Positions 1 through 6,597 of a DNA stretch of 8,547 nt are shown one piece after another. The position numbers and the translations under genes were made by a program. Origin of the DNA: Candidatus Kuenenia stuttgartensis. GTDB lineage: Bacteria; Planctomycetota; Planctomycetia; Isosphaerales; Isosphaeraceae. A model generated the notes under the pieces. It saw nothing but the letters and a program-made list of their open reading frames with translations, was not told the origin of the DNA and did no database searches. How positions within the stretch are numbered: the first letter of the stretch is position 1; each line of letters starts with the position of its first letter. The DNA lies in contig CAMBZY010000116.1 in NCBI GenBank assembly GCA_945872325.1, positions 1 through 8,547 on the forward strand, read 5' to 3'.

Positions 1-382
1 CTGTACTACCCAAACTGCCGCCGCAGACTTCGAAAATTTTGCGAAGTTCACCGGCAGTCCGGTTACGGTTATCGGTCAGAATGTCGCACATGACCGCAAC
101 ACCTGCTGGCCCATAGCCTTCGTAGATGATTTCTTCGAAGTTTTCGCCACCGATTTCGCCCGTCCCTTTTTTGATGGCACGTTCGATATTTTCTTTTGGG
201 CAACTAACCGAGCGAGCTTTATCGATGGCGTAACGGAGCCTGAGATTCATCGTGGGATCGCCGCCACCTGTGCGGGCGGAGACATAAATTGCACGACAAA
301 GTTTGCTGAATAGCTTGCCACGCTTTGCATCGACAACACCCTTACGGTGAGCGATGTTAGCGGAGTGCGAATGTCCTGCCAT
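1..382 (-). CDS. yebC: YebC/PmpR-family regulator, 3' end cut by window
   Basis: The first 127 residues of a YebC/PmpR/TACO1-family protein are present; members are about 240-250 residues, so roughly half is missing. The N-terminus MAGHSHSANIAHRKG, the following DAKRGKLFSKL (residues 18-28), the segment NLRLRYAIDKAR (46-57), PKENIERAIKKGTGE (62-76) and YEGYGPAGVAV (87-97) match the family's conserved blocks. Family members have been described as DNA-binding transcriptional regulators and, more recently, as translation factors that relieve ribosome stalling at proline-rich stretches; which role applies cannot be read here. The start at 382 gives the canonical MAGHS terminus and has an AAGGAG Shine-Dalgarno sequence 11 nt upstream. 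An in-frame ATG at 439 would add 19 residues and also has a GGAG 4 nt upstream, but the family does not carry that extension. The usual Trp at position 7 is Ser. The gene lies 90 nt downstream of the TPR gene on the same strand, with no terminator seen between them. Confidence 0.95.
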   Translation of the reverse strand, partial: MAGHSHSANIAHRKGVVDAKRGKLFSKLCRAIYVSARTGGGDPTMNLRLRYAIDKARSVSCPKENIERAIKKGTGEIGGENFEEIIYEGYGPAGVAVMCDILTDNRNRTAGELRKIFEVCGGSLGST

Positions 383-393
383 CGAAACCTGCT

Positions 394-399
394 CTCCTT
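394..399 (-). promoter_or_regulatory. Shine-Dalgarno deciding the yebC start
   Basis: AAGGAG on the minus strand lies 11 nt before the ATG at 382. Together with the family-typical MAGHS N-terminus it favours that ATG over the in-frame ATG at 439. Confidence 0.6.
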
Positions 400-472
400 C
401 AGAGATTTTCCGTTCAGGGGCGATTTCAAACCGACCCATGAGTCTCCAATATGATCTTTTTCGGCCGCAGAT

Positions 473-2818
473 TCAAGGGTTAGGAGAGTTCTCCGACTTT
501 ACCTGCTTCGGCATCGTTTCGAGATTCGTCAGTTTGGTCTTGAGCGACTTCGCCAATTTCTCGCCTGATTTCCCTGGCTCCAGATGCTTTTGAGCTTCGA
601 GCCAGGCGGCTTTTGCCTTGTCAAATTTCTTGAGTCGGAAAAGAACATCGCCTGCATGGTCGAACAAAGTTCCGTCTGGACTGCTCCGACGAGCGATGGA
701 AATGGCTTTCTCAAGATACTTTAACGCTTCCTCAGCCTTGCCTCGCTTGTACAAGACCCATCCCAGACTGTCGAGGTAAGCGGAATTGTCGGGCTCTTCT
801 GTCACAGCCTTGCGAATCATCGCTTCAGCTTCTTCAAGACGCTTGCCCTGATCCGCATAAAGGTATCCCAAGTCATTGTTTACGCCAATATCGTCAGGAG
901 TTCGCTTGAGCAGTTGCTCCAACTCCATCTCACCTTTGGCGAAGTCGTCTGTGTTGACATAAATGACGGAAAGTCCTGAGTGAGCGACTCTTGCGAGTTC
1001 GTTGTTGGCTGGATACTGCTGGAGCAGGTTGCGATAGAAGTCGATCGCTTCCTGATTTCGCTCGGCTCTCATCAGAATGGATCCGACAAGTCGATTGAAG
1101 TCCGAATCTTCCGGAGCCTTTTTCAGAATATCCTTGCCGATCCTCACCGCTTCATCAAACTGCTTGAGATCACTCAAGATATAACATTTCATGCGTAATG
1201 CGGCAGGGTCGTTCGGGTCGCCTTTTAAAACACTTTCGACCGTTTCCAAGGCTTCTTTGGACTGTTTCGCCTGAAGCTGGAACTGGGCCAGTGTAACGAG
1301 ATTACGACGATCTTTTTCGTTCGGAAACTTCTCGAAAAGTTCCTTCATCGATCCAGCCGCTTCAACATACTGGCCGTTTTCATAGTAGGTCAGTGCCAGC
1401 TCGCGAAGCGTTTCCGGGTTGGTATCGGCTTTCACGGCCAATGTTCTGAGCGTCACAAGTCGTTGCCACTGCTCGGCTTGACGAGCCAGGTAGAAAAGGC
1501 TGTTGTAGGTGGCTCGCTGGAAAGTTTTCGGATTGGCTTGAAGACGCTTGATCGCCGCATCGAGCACCGCTGTTGAATCGTCTGAATTCACTGCCAGAGC
1601 ATCGATTTGAGGACGAAGTGATTCCAGTCCGCCAGGCCGGGCCATGGCTCGGGCCATCAGATCAAGGAATCCGTCATATTTCTTGTCTTTGATCAGACCT
1701 GCAGCAAGGGCTCCAAAGCCTTGTGGATCTGGCTGGATTTTCACCAGTTGATCGTACAGAACTTTGGCCTTTTCAGCCTCTCCAGCATCTCGATAACGAT
1801 CGGCGAGGACAGCGATAATCCCAGGATTATTGGGGTTGGCCTTGTTCAACGCTTCGAGCTTCGGAACCGCTTCGTCAGCCCGTTTCAGACTTCCCAGAAC
1901 GCGGGTCAGAAGCTCGTAAGGTTCGCGTGAAGAAGGCTTTCGGCGGAACGAGGATTCGAGTTGGGCGAGCGATTTATCGGCTTTGCCAGCTTCCAGAAGG
2001 CTGGTCACGAGCAGGACGGACATCAAATTGTCGTCCGGGTTGTAGCTCAGGCCTCGTTCAAAAGCACGTGCGGCAAGGTCCCATTTCTGAGTCGCTACAA
2101 AAACTCGGCCAAAGTTCAGGTACATCTGGGCAGGATCGTTGCCGAGGATCCGGTTGGTTTCTCCGGGATTCTCGTTGGAAGCCGTTTTGTCGTCAAGCAT
2201 TTCCATCACTTTTGCAAGCTCTTCAGCCGCCTTGAGTGGCTGTTGAAGACGGCCTGCATAGAGCAAGCCTCTGGCAAAGTGGGCATACAGGGCGGCTTGC
2301 GACCTGGCGTTCAGCTTCGGGTTCGCAAGTGTTGCGGTGAGAAGCTTTTCGGCTTGCGGGAACTGGCCCCTGCGCTCGTAATAACTCACCATCAGCCTCA
2401 GTGTGTTGGCATCGTCAGGCTCGATCGCCAAAACTTTCTGAGAGATTTCAATGCCTTTATCTTGTTTACCGAGCAAGAAGTTCAAGCGACTGATGCGTTT
2501 CAGAACGGCCACATTCTGTGGGTCGATCACGGAACACTTTTCAAGAAGCTCCAGAGCTTCTGTCCACTCTCGACGGCTTTCATGAGCCCTGGCAGCCACA
2601 AACAGTTCAGCCATCTCGAGTTGGCGTTTGTCACCTACTGTTGCAGGATGAGCAGGGACAAAGATGGTGGGCAGATCATCCAGCATGAGACTGGCAGGAG
2701 TTGACGCTTGATCTTTGGCTTTTTCAGCAGGTTTATCCTGTGCTGAAAGCTCTGAGAGGGCCAGAATATGGGTGGCAGCTAACGCCAGGGTGCCGAAAAA
2801 TCTTGACCAAACGTTCAT
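473..2818 (-). CDS. Exported tetratricopeptide-repeat (TPR) protein
   Basis: This 781-residue protein is built almost wholly of TPR helices. The N-terminus (Arg6, hydrophobic stretch 7-21, small residues near 24-26) looks like a cleavable Sec signal peptide; there is no lipobox cysteine. A charged Lys/Glu/Ala linker follows (about 28-40). TPR-type pairs begin near residue 70 (EWTEALELLEKCSVIDPQN) and recur to about residue 740. The last ones, NNDLGYLYADQGKRLEEAE, YLDSLGWVLYKRGKAEEA and DHAGDVLFRLKKFDKA, form a block seen in many large bacterial periplasmic TPR proteins. The tail is Lys-rich and probably disordered. TPR arrays are protein-binding scaffolds; no catalytic domain is visible, so partner and process are unknown. 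The ATG at 2818 has a GGAG 8 nt upstream and a good promoter at 2862-2890. It is the likely first gene of a unit with yebC, although the two have no known functional tie. Confidence 0.9.
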   Translation of the reverse strand: MNVWSRFFGTLALAATHILALSELSAQDKPAEKAKDQASTPASLMLDDLPTIFVPAHPATVGDKRQLEMAELFVAARAHESRREWTEALELLEKCSVIDPQNVAVLKRISRLNFLLGKQDKGIEISQKVLAIEPDDANTLRLMVSYYERRGQFPQAEKLLTATLANPKLNARSQAALYAHFARGLLYAGRLQQPLKAAEELAKVMEMLDDKTASNENPGETNRILGNDPAQMYLNFGRVFVATQKWDLAARAFERGLSYNPDDNLMSVLLVTSLLEAGKADKSLAQLESSFRRKPSSREPYELLTRVLGSLKRADEAVPKLEALNKANPNNPGIIAVLADRYRDAGEAEKAKVLYDQLVKIQPDPQGFGALAAGLIKDKKYDGFLDLMARAMARPGGLESLRPQIDALAVNSDDSTAVLDAAIKRLQANPKTFQRATYNSLFYLARQAEQWQRLVTLRTLAVKADTNPETLRELALTYYENGQYVEAAGSMKELFEKFPNEKDRRNLVTLAQFQLQAKQSKEALETVESVLKGDPNDPAALRMKCYILSDLKQFDEAVRIGKDILKKAPEDSDFNRLVGSILMRAERNQEAIDFYRNLLQQYPANNELARVAHSGLSVIYVNTDDFAKGEMELEQLLKRTPDDIGVNNDLGYLYADQGKRLEEAEAMIRKAVTEEPDNSAYLDSLGWVLYKRGKAEEALKYLEKAISIARRSSPDGTLFDHAGDVLFRLKKFDKAKAAWLEAQKHLEPGKSGEKLAKSLKTKLTNLETMPKQVKSENSPNP

Positions 2819-2861
2819 GAAACCACTCCGAGCGTGGTGAAACTAGTGGATGTATATGACC

Positions 2862-2890
2862 TTTATAAGGCATCCGGGTTGAACTGACAA
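2862..2890 (-). promoter_or_regulatory. Sigma70-type promoter for TPR-yebC unit
   Basis: On the minus strand, a -35 box TTGTCA (2885-2890, 5 of 6 to consensus) and a -10 box TATAAA (2862-2867, 5 of 6) are separated by exactly 17 bp. The expected transcript would have a leader of about 37 nt before the TPR ATG at 2818. It lies just past the fasciclin terminator, which insulates it from upstream transcription. Prediction from consensus only. Confidence 0.5.
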
Positions 2891-2912
2891 TCGCGCTTAA
2901 CCAATTAAGATG

Positions 2913-2942
2913 AAAAAAGCCTCGACCATAAGGTCGAGGCTT
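2913..2942 (-). terminator. Rho-independent terminator after the fasciclin gene
   Basis: An 11-bp perfect stem (arms 2917-2927 and 2932-2942) encloses a 4-nt loop. Read on the minus strand it ends in a run of six T (2913-2918, partly within the stem). It starts 37 nt after the fasciclin stop codon and is in the correct orientation for it. Confidence 0.9.
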
Positions 2943-2978
2943 AGTGGTATCTCGAATAGATTCAAGCGGTCTGCCGAG

Positions 2979-3461
2979 TCACTCGGATGGTGGCAGAATG
3001 ACGGCATCGATTACGTGAATCACGCCATTCTTGCATTCGATGTCGGTCTTGACGACCTTGGCTTTGTTGACCAGAACGCCGCCGTCAACAACGCTGACAG
3101 CAATTTCAGATCCTTGAACGGATTTGACTTTCTTGCCGTCCAATTTCACGACGTCAGCAGCCATGGCTTTGGCTGGGATCACGTGGTAGGTCAGAACTGC
3201 AATCAATTTGGCTTTATTTTCTGGCTTCAGAAGGCTTTCCACGGTGCCTTCTGGCAGCTTGGCAAATGCTGCATCAGTTGGGGCAAGAACTGTGAAAGGG
3301 CCGTCGCCCTTGAGTGTGTCCACAAGGCCAGCCGCTTGTACGGCTGCAACCAGGGTTTTGAACGAACCGGCTGCTACGGCGGTGTCAACAATGTCTTTTT
3401 CAGCAGCAAAAGTCGTGGTCGAAACAAGGCTCATCATCAAGGCAGCAAGGAAGTAACGCAT
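2979..3461 (-). CDS. Secreted single-domain fasciclin (FAS1) protein
   Basis: The 160-residue product has a signal peptide (residues 1-19 or 20, ending in TTTFAA) followed by one complete FAS1 domain. The two diagnostic FAS1 blocks are present: H1 as GPFTVLAPTDAAFAKLP (54-70) and H2 as VIHVIDAVILPP (147-158). The conserved Tyr-His pair lies between them in LTYHVIPAK (90-98). FAS1 domains mediate cell-surface or matrix adhesion in many organisms; small secreted bacterial versions are common, with mostly unknown ligands. There is no anchor, sortase motif or second domain, so the mature protein is probably free in the periplasm or outside the cell. The ATG at 3461 has a GGAG 11 nt upstream. A strong terminator follows and a 147-bp spacer precedes it, so it is probably monocistronic. 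Identification is firm, biological role is not. Confidence 0.95.
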   Translation of the reverse strand: MRYFLAALMMSLVSTTTFAAEKDIVDTAVAAGSFKTLVAAVQAAGLVDTLKGDGPFTVLAPTDAAFAKLPEGTVESLLKPENKAKLIAVLTYHVIPAKAMAADVVKLDGKKVKSVQGSEIAVSVVDGGVLVNKAKVVKTDIECKNGVIHVIDAVILPPSE

Positions 3462-3543
3462 CGAGTGTGAAGCTCCGTTGGAAGTGTCTCATGTCTGTTC
3501 GAAAGGAATTTTCGTTCACCAGACATTCTTAAATTAGACAAAG

Positions 3544-3577
3544 CGTTCAGATCGTCCATGGGCGATCGAATTGAACG
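3544..3577. repeat. Interrupted inverted repeat between GT-C and fasciclin genes
   Basis: CGTTCA-GATCG (3544-3554) and CGATC-GAAT-TGAACG (3563-3577) can pair as two short stems (6 bp and 5 bp) separated by a one-sided 4-nt bulge, around an 8-nt centre containing CCATGG. It sits 32 nt after the GT-C stop and 83 nt before the fasciclin start. It could be a weak terminator for the former or an operator for the latter. Neither is established: the run after the stem on the minus strand (GCTTTGTCT) is a poor T tract. Confidence 0.4.
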
Positions 3578-3608
3578 AATTTTTAATGATCCAAAAGTTT
3601 TGATTCGT

Positions 3609-4877
3609 TCACTTAAGAGGTTTGAGGCTCATCAGGCCGAAAGCGTGGGTGAAGTGATCGGGTTCAAGATCTCCGTCGTAAAGTACGGGCCTGACTCCAT
3701 AAAATGGGCTGGTCCAACAGAATGAAATATAGGGTGTGACTATGAGAAGCCAGAGCAGTTTGCGAAGATTGGGTGGTGTGCGCTGAGTCCATGTCCAAAG
3801 GCCTTCACCAAAGACGCAAAGTACGAATGGTGTGATGGAGAGCAGAGTTCTGCCATGTGTTGGGTAAAGTTTCAGGAGAGAGACTGTCATTAGGATGGCG
3901 AAACAGATCATGATGAGTCTGAATAAATCCCTTTCTCTGCGAATCAGGCAGATGGAACCGTTTCCAAGAGCGTACATGATCAGGAATGCCCATGCCAGCA
4001 TGATTGGAGTGCTTTTGATGTTTGTAAGAAGGTGAAGCGGGTTGATAAGATTATCCAATAAGAGAGCCAAATTCTGAAGCGGTTGGTTCCATTTCAGGAA
4101 CGCGAAGTCCCAGAATACCCAGAGGCCTGATTGTGGCGAGACTTGCCGTTTTTCGATTGCGTAAGTGATGATAAACATGAGCCCCCAAATGAATGTCATT
4201 ATCCATAAAGGCTTGATTTTCTGAAGGTTATGCCTGAATGTGATCCCAAGACAGATAATCAGTCCCACAATATTGAATACACCAGCGATCGAGAACCAGG
4301 GAGAGATTGCAATCATCATGATTTCCCACGACACCCATTTCACCGATGAATCATGGCGTATTTTCATGAATATTCGTAGTACAAGAACTGAACAGAGCAA
4401 GTCCATTGCATAAGGCTTCATTTCCTGGCAGTAATAAATCAGGTCTGAATTGAAGGCGAAAAGGGCTGCGCTGATATATCCGGAACTGGCAGGTAGATGA
4501 TCTTTACAGAACTTTGCAAACAGTATGAATCCCAGTGTTCCGCACAGGAATGGGATGAATCTTAATGCATTTTCATTTTGACCGAAGATCTGGTAAGTGA
4601 ATCTTAATACGATCAGAAATCCTGGAGGCACCACCTGCTCGTGTTTTAATTGTGTCATCACATCGAACGCTGGCTGATCGAACACATTGCCGTAGAGGCT
4701 TGATTCATCGAGCCAGAACGCTCGACTCATTGCATAGCCAAGCGTCCTGATCAAAATGCCTGCAGCCATCAGTATCTGCCAACGATTGCGTTTCGCCCAT
4801 TGACTGATCGCAACGAAATCGCTGTAAGTGATCGAAGGGTTCAGGTTTCGTCGTTTTGATGAGCCGGAATGGGGCAT
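3609..4877 (-). CDS. GT-C (GT39/PMT/ArnT-like) membrane glycosyltransferase
   Basis: The 422-residue hydrophobic protein has about ten to twelve predicted membrane segments. The first luminal loop carries FWLDESSL (54-61), with the acidic pair Asp57-Glu58 typical of the catalytic loop in PMT/ArnT-type enzymes. Then come VVPPGFLIVLR (82-92) and the fairly conserved QNENALRFIPFL (100-111), with YYCQEMKPYAMDLL (148-161) matching the family's Q-x-x-x-P-Y segment. A late YPTHGRTLLSITPF (338-351) resembles the R-x-x-x-x-x-x-P helix. Such enzymes use polyprenyl-phosphate sugars to glycosylate proteins, lipids or cell-surface glycans; substrate cannot be told here. Many relatives are longer (about 500-600 residues) with a C-terminal soluble part that is nearly absent here. 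The ATG at 4877 has GAGAAG 8 nt upstream. Base composition is visibly richer in A and T than the flanking genes, which may mean a separate origin. It stands alone, without a glycan-synthesis cluster. Confidence 0.8.
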   Translation of the reverse strand: MPHSGSSKRRNLNPSITYSDFVAISQWAKRNRWQILMAAGILIRTLGYAMSRAFWLDESSLYGNVFDQPAFDVMTQLKHEQVVPPGFLIVLRFTYQIFGQNENALRFIPFLCGTLGFILFAKFCKDHLPASSGYISAALFAFNSDLIYYCQEMKPYAMDLLCSVLVLRIFMKIRHDSSVKWVSWEIMMIAISPWFSIAGVFNIVGLIICLGITFRHNLQKIKPLWIMTFIWGLMFIITYAIEKRQVSPQSGLWVFWDFAFLKWNQPLQNLALLLDNLINPLHLLTNIKSTPIMLAWAFLIMYALGNGSICLIRRERDLFRLIMICFAILMTVSLLKLYPTHGRTLLSITPFVLCVFGEGLWTWTQRTPPNLRKLLWLLIVTPYISFCWTSPFYGVRPVLYDGDLEPDHFTHAFGLMSLKPLK

Positions 4878-4978
4878 GATGATGGCTTCTCAAAGCCTTT
4901 TTTTGGATTCACAGGATCAGAACCAGTGCAGTTCAATCGCGATTTCGACACCATTTTTCCAGATTCGCGGCAATCTGT

Positions 4979-5029
4979 TTGTCGAATCAGCGACTGAAGG
5001 TTAACATAAAAGGCCTGCAAAAGCGTCAA
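4979..5029. promoter_or_regulatory. Possible overlapping divergent promoters
   Basis: The 214-bp spacer separates divergent genes. For the plus strand, TTGTCG (4979-4984), 17 bp, TAACAT (5002-5007) match consensus at 4 of 6 in each box. For the minus strand, TTGACG (5024-5029), 15 bp, TATGTT (5003-5008) match at 5 of 6 and 4 of 6, with a short spacer. The two -10 boxes would occupy the same bases, so use of one would exclude the other. This is a consensus match only. Confidence 0.25.
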
Positions 5030-5091
5030 GAAAATTACGCTTCCCACCGCATCTTCTTCGTCTCAAACCACTCCAACTGGATCTGAGAAAA

Positions 5092-5760
5092 ATGCTGAAA
5101 GTCACCTGGTACGGCCATGCTGCGTTCAAACTGGAATCGCCTGAGCTTTCTCTGATTCTTGACCCCTATCAATATCCGGCGGCTGGTGGATATCTGCCGA
5201 TCAACGATTCCGCCGATGCCGTGCTCATCAGCCATATCAACGACCGATATCACAGCCATACAGGTCAAATCACTCCCGGTTTTGAGCTGCTCAAAGCTCA
5301 CGAATTTACTCCCGAGGGCGTGACTTTTCGAGGTGTTCATTTTCAGGCCATGCCCGTCTATGAAACGCCTGAAAAACTGGCGGGTGATGAAGTCACGGTG
5401 ATTTATTTCAATCTGGGCGGGTTAAAAGTTGTGTTTTTAAGCGACCTGGGACATGCCTTGACCCCAGAGGAGCGTGCTCCAATCCAGAATCCCGACCTGC
5501 TCTTGGCATCGACTGGTGGGAAGCCGACAATTGCACTCGACGAACTGGAAATCCTGATCGACCAACTTCATCCGCGATGGGTCATTCCGATGCATTATAA
5601 AACCGATAAGATCAATTTGAATATCCTGCCGAACGAGGTTTTTCTCGAACAGACCAAGTCGAAATATGCATCGCAAATCATCAACAGCCCAACAGTTGTA
5701 CTGGATCAAAGCCAACGGCTAGGCCAGACAGAAGTGATTGTTCTTCAATATTCGCGATAA
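5092..5760 (+). CDS. MBL-fold metal-dependent hydrolase-like protein (COG2220 type), degenerate metal site
   Basis: The 222-residue cytoplasmic protein resembles the short metallo-beta-lactamase-fold proteins of the UPF0173/COG2220 group. It opens with VTWYGHAAFKLES (4-16) and LILDPY (21-26), typical of that group, followed by DAVLISH (42-48), VVFLSDLGH (113-121) and the C-terminal WVIPMHYKTD (163-172). The catalytic HxHxDH motif is not intact: the corresponding stretch is HINDRYH (48-54), so the second His is Asn and the Asp-His pair is Arg-Tyr. The next ligand region, usually Tyr-His-Asp, reads VYETPE (89-94). His48, Asp118, His121 and His168 remain. The fold assignment is solid, but activity and metal content are uncertain. 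The ATG at 5092 gives the family N-terminus; the upstream GAG-rich ribosome site is weak. It is followed by a bidirectional terminator and has no operon partner. Confidence 0.8.
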   Translation: MLKVTWYGHAAFKLESPELSLILDPYQYPAAGGYLPINDSADAVLISHINDRYHSHTGQITPGFELLKAHEFTPEGVTFRGVHFQAMPVYETPEKLAGDEVTVIYFNLGGLKVVFLSDLGHALTPEERAPIQNPDLLLASTGGKPTIALDELEILIDQLHPRWVIPMHYKTDKINLNILPNEVFLEQTKSKYASQIINSPTVVLDQSQRLGQTEVIVLQYSR

Positions 5761-5783
5761 TTCCATCGAATATAAAAATTAAG

Positions 5784-5822
5784 AATTGCCGCGATTGCAT
5801 TTCTTTTGCAATCGCGGCAATT
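5784..5822. terminator. Bidirectional terminator between convergent genes
   Basis: A perfect 16-bp stem (arms 5784-5799 and 5807-5822) encloses a T-rich 7-nt loop. It lies 23 nt after the MBL-fold stop and 21 nt after the DUF1080 stop of the converging gene. Minus-strand reading runs into TTTTTATATT and plus-strand reading into ATATTATT, so it can serve both genes, probably better for the minus strand. Confidence 0.88.
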
Positions 5823-5843
5823 ATATTATTCAAGCCATTAAAT

Positions 5844-6482
5844 TCATTTGATGGCTGATGGAAGTTCTTTGACTTCAATCTTGCGGATCTTCACCACGCT
5901 GCCTGGGTCGTGCTGCTGGAAGCCGAAGTGGCCGTCTCTCCAGGCTGGGTTGAAGTCTTGATATTCGTAAAGCAGGACGCCGTTGACACGCACTTTAATG
6001 CGGGTGATTTGCTTGCCGCGATACATTACATCCTGAACTTCCACTTCTTCTGTGTAGAATTCGTCAGGCTGGTGAGCGGCTTTGGCCAGGTGCACCATGG
6101 TGTAAAGCGAGCCAGTCTTGATCGGGTCGCCGTGCGTGGCGTTGATCTGGACTTCGTAGCCCTTTGAGAAATCGCCATTCGGGTCGGCTGGAGTACGGAA
6201 GTACATGCCAGAGTTGCCCTTGTCGTTGATCGAAATCTCGGCGCGGAAGATAAAATTCTTGTAGCTCTTTGGGCTGTAAAGCATCGAAGCCTGGCCGCTG
6301 CCGACGATGGCTCCGTCTTTGACTTCCCACTTGGTTTTGCCAACGTTGGCTGGCCGGGACTTCATTTCCCAACCTGAGAGCGTTTTGCCGTCGAACAGTG
6401 ATACAAAGCCGTCTTCAGCTCGTGCTGAGCCTGCAACCAGCGTGGTGGCCAGAAGGGCCAGTGTCCAAATGCGTCGAATCAT
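5844..6482 (-). CDS. Secreted DUF1080 (3-keto-disaccharide hydrolase family) protein
   Basis: The 212-residue protein has a signal peptide (Arg3-Arg4, hydrophobic 5-18, cleavage near ARA/ED at 22-23) and one complete DUF1080 domain of the concanavalin-like beta-sandwich type. Typical blocks are FVSLFDGKTLSGWE (26-39), WEVKDGAIVGSG (52-63), FRAEISINDKGNSGMYFR (79-96), GYEVQI (109-114), TGSLY (123-127), the VNG segment (166-168) and the closing GHFGFQQHDPGSVVKIRKIEV (184-204). The family is named for hydrolysis of 3-keto-disaccharides, and some members have been reported to act on 3-keto-glycosides by lyase chemistry; reaction and substrate of this copy are unknown. The family is heavily expanded in planctomycetes. 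The ATG at 6482 has AAAGGGA 7 nt upstream. No 3-keto-sugar dehydrogenase lies nearby. It converges on the MBL-fold gene and is divergent from the nitroreductase-like ORF. Confidence 0.92.
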   Translation of the reverse strand: MIRRIWTLALLATTLVAGSARAEDGFVSLFDGKTLSGWEMKSRPANVGKTKWEVKDGAIVGSGQASMLYSPKSYKNFIFRAEISINDKGNSGMYFRTPADPNGDFSKGYEVQINATHGDPIKTGSLYTMVHLAKAAHQPDEFYTEEVEVQDVMYRGKQITRIKVRVNGVLLYEYQDFNPAWRDGHFGFQQHDPGSVVKIRKIEVKELPSAIK

Positions 6483-6577
6483 GGAAAATCCCTTTCGGAA
6501 TCGTGTAAAATCGTAGAGGATAGTGGGCGGGCAGGGGCGTTTCGCATGAGTGACGCGTGGCCTACTGTCGCCTTTTT

Positions 6578-6583
6578 GGGGAG
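6578..6583 (+). promoter_or_regulatory. Strong Shine-Dalgarno out of frame with the downstream ORF
   Basis: GGGGAG lies 7 nt before an ATG at 6591, ideal spacing and the same as at the GDSL gene. That ATG opens only 15 codons before TAA (6636-6638), one frame away from the long ORF that follows. This suggests the long ORF once began here and lost frame. Confidence 0.45.
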
Positions 6584-6597
6584 AATCCGTATGATAC

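Noticed and set aside
1961..2704. 247-residue open frame on the plus strand
   Set aside because: It lies wholly opposite the TPR gene, has no recognisable domain and no ribosome site; a shadow of the biased codons of the real gene.
2910..3470. 186-residue open frame on the plus strand
   Set aside because: Antisense to the well-supported FAS1 gene and starting inside its terminator hairpin.
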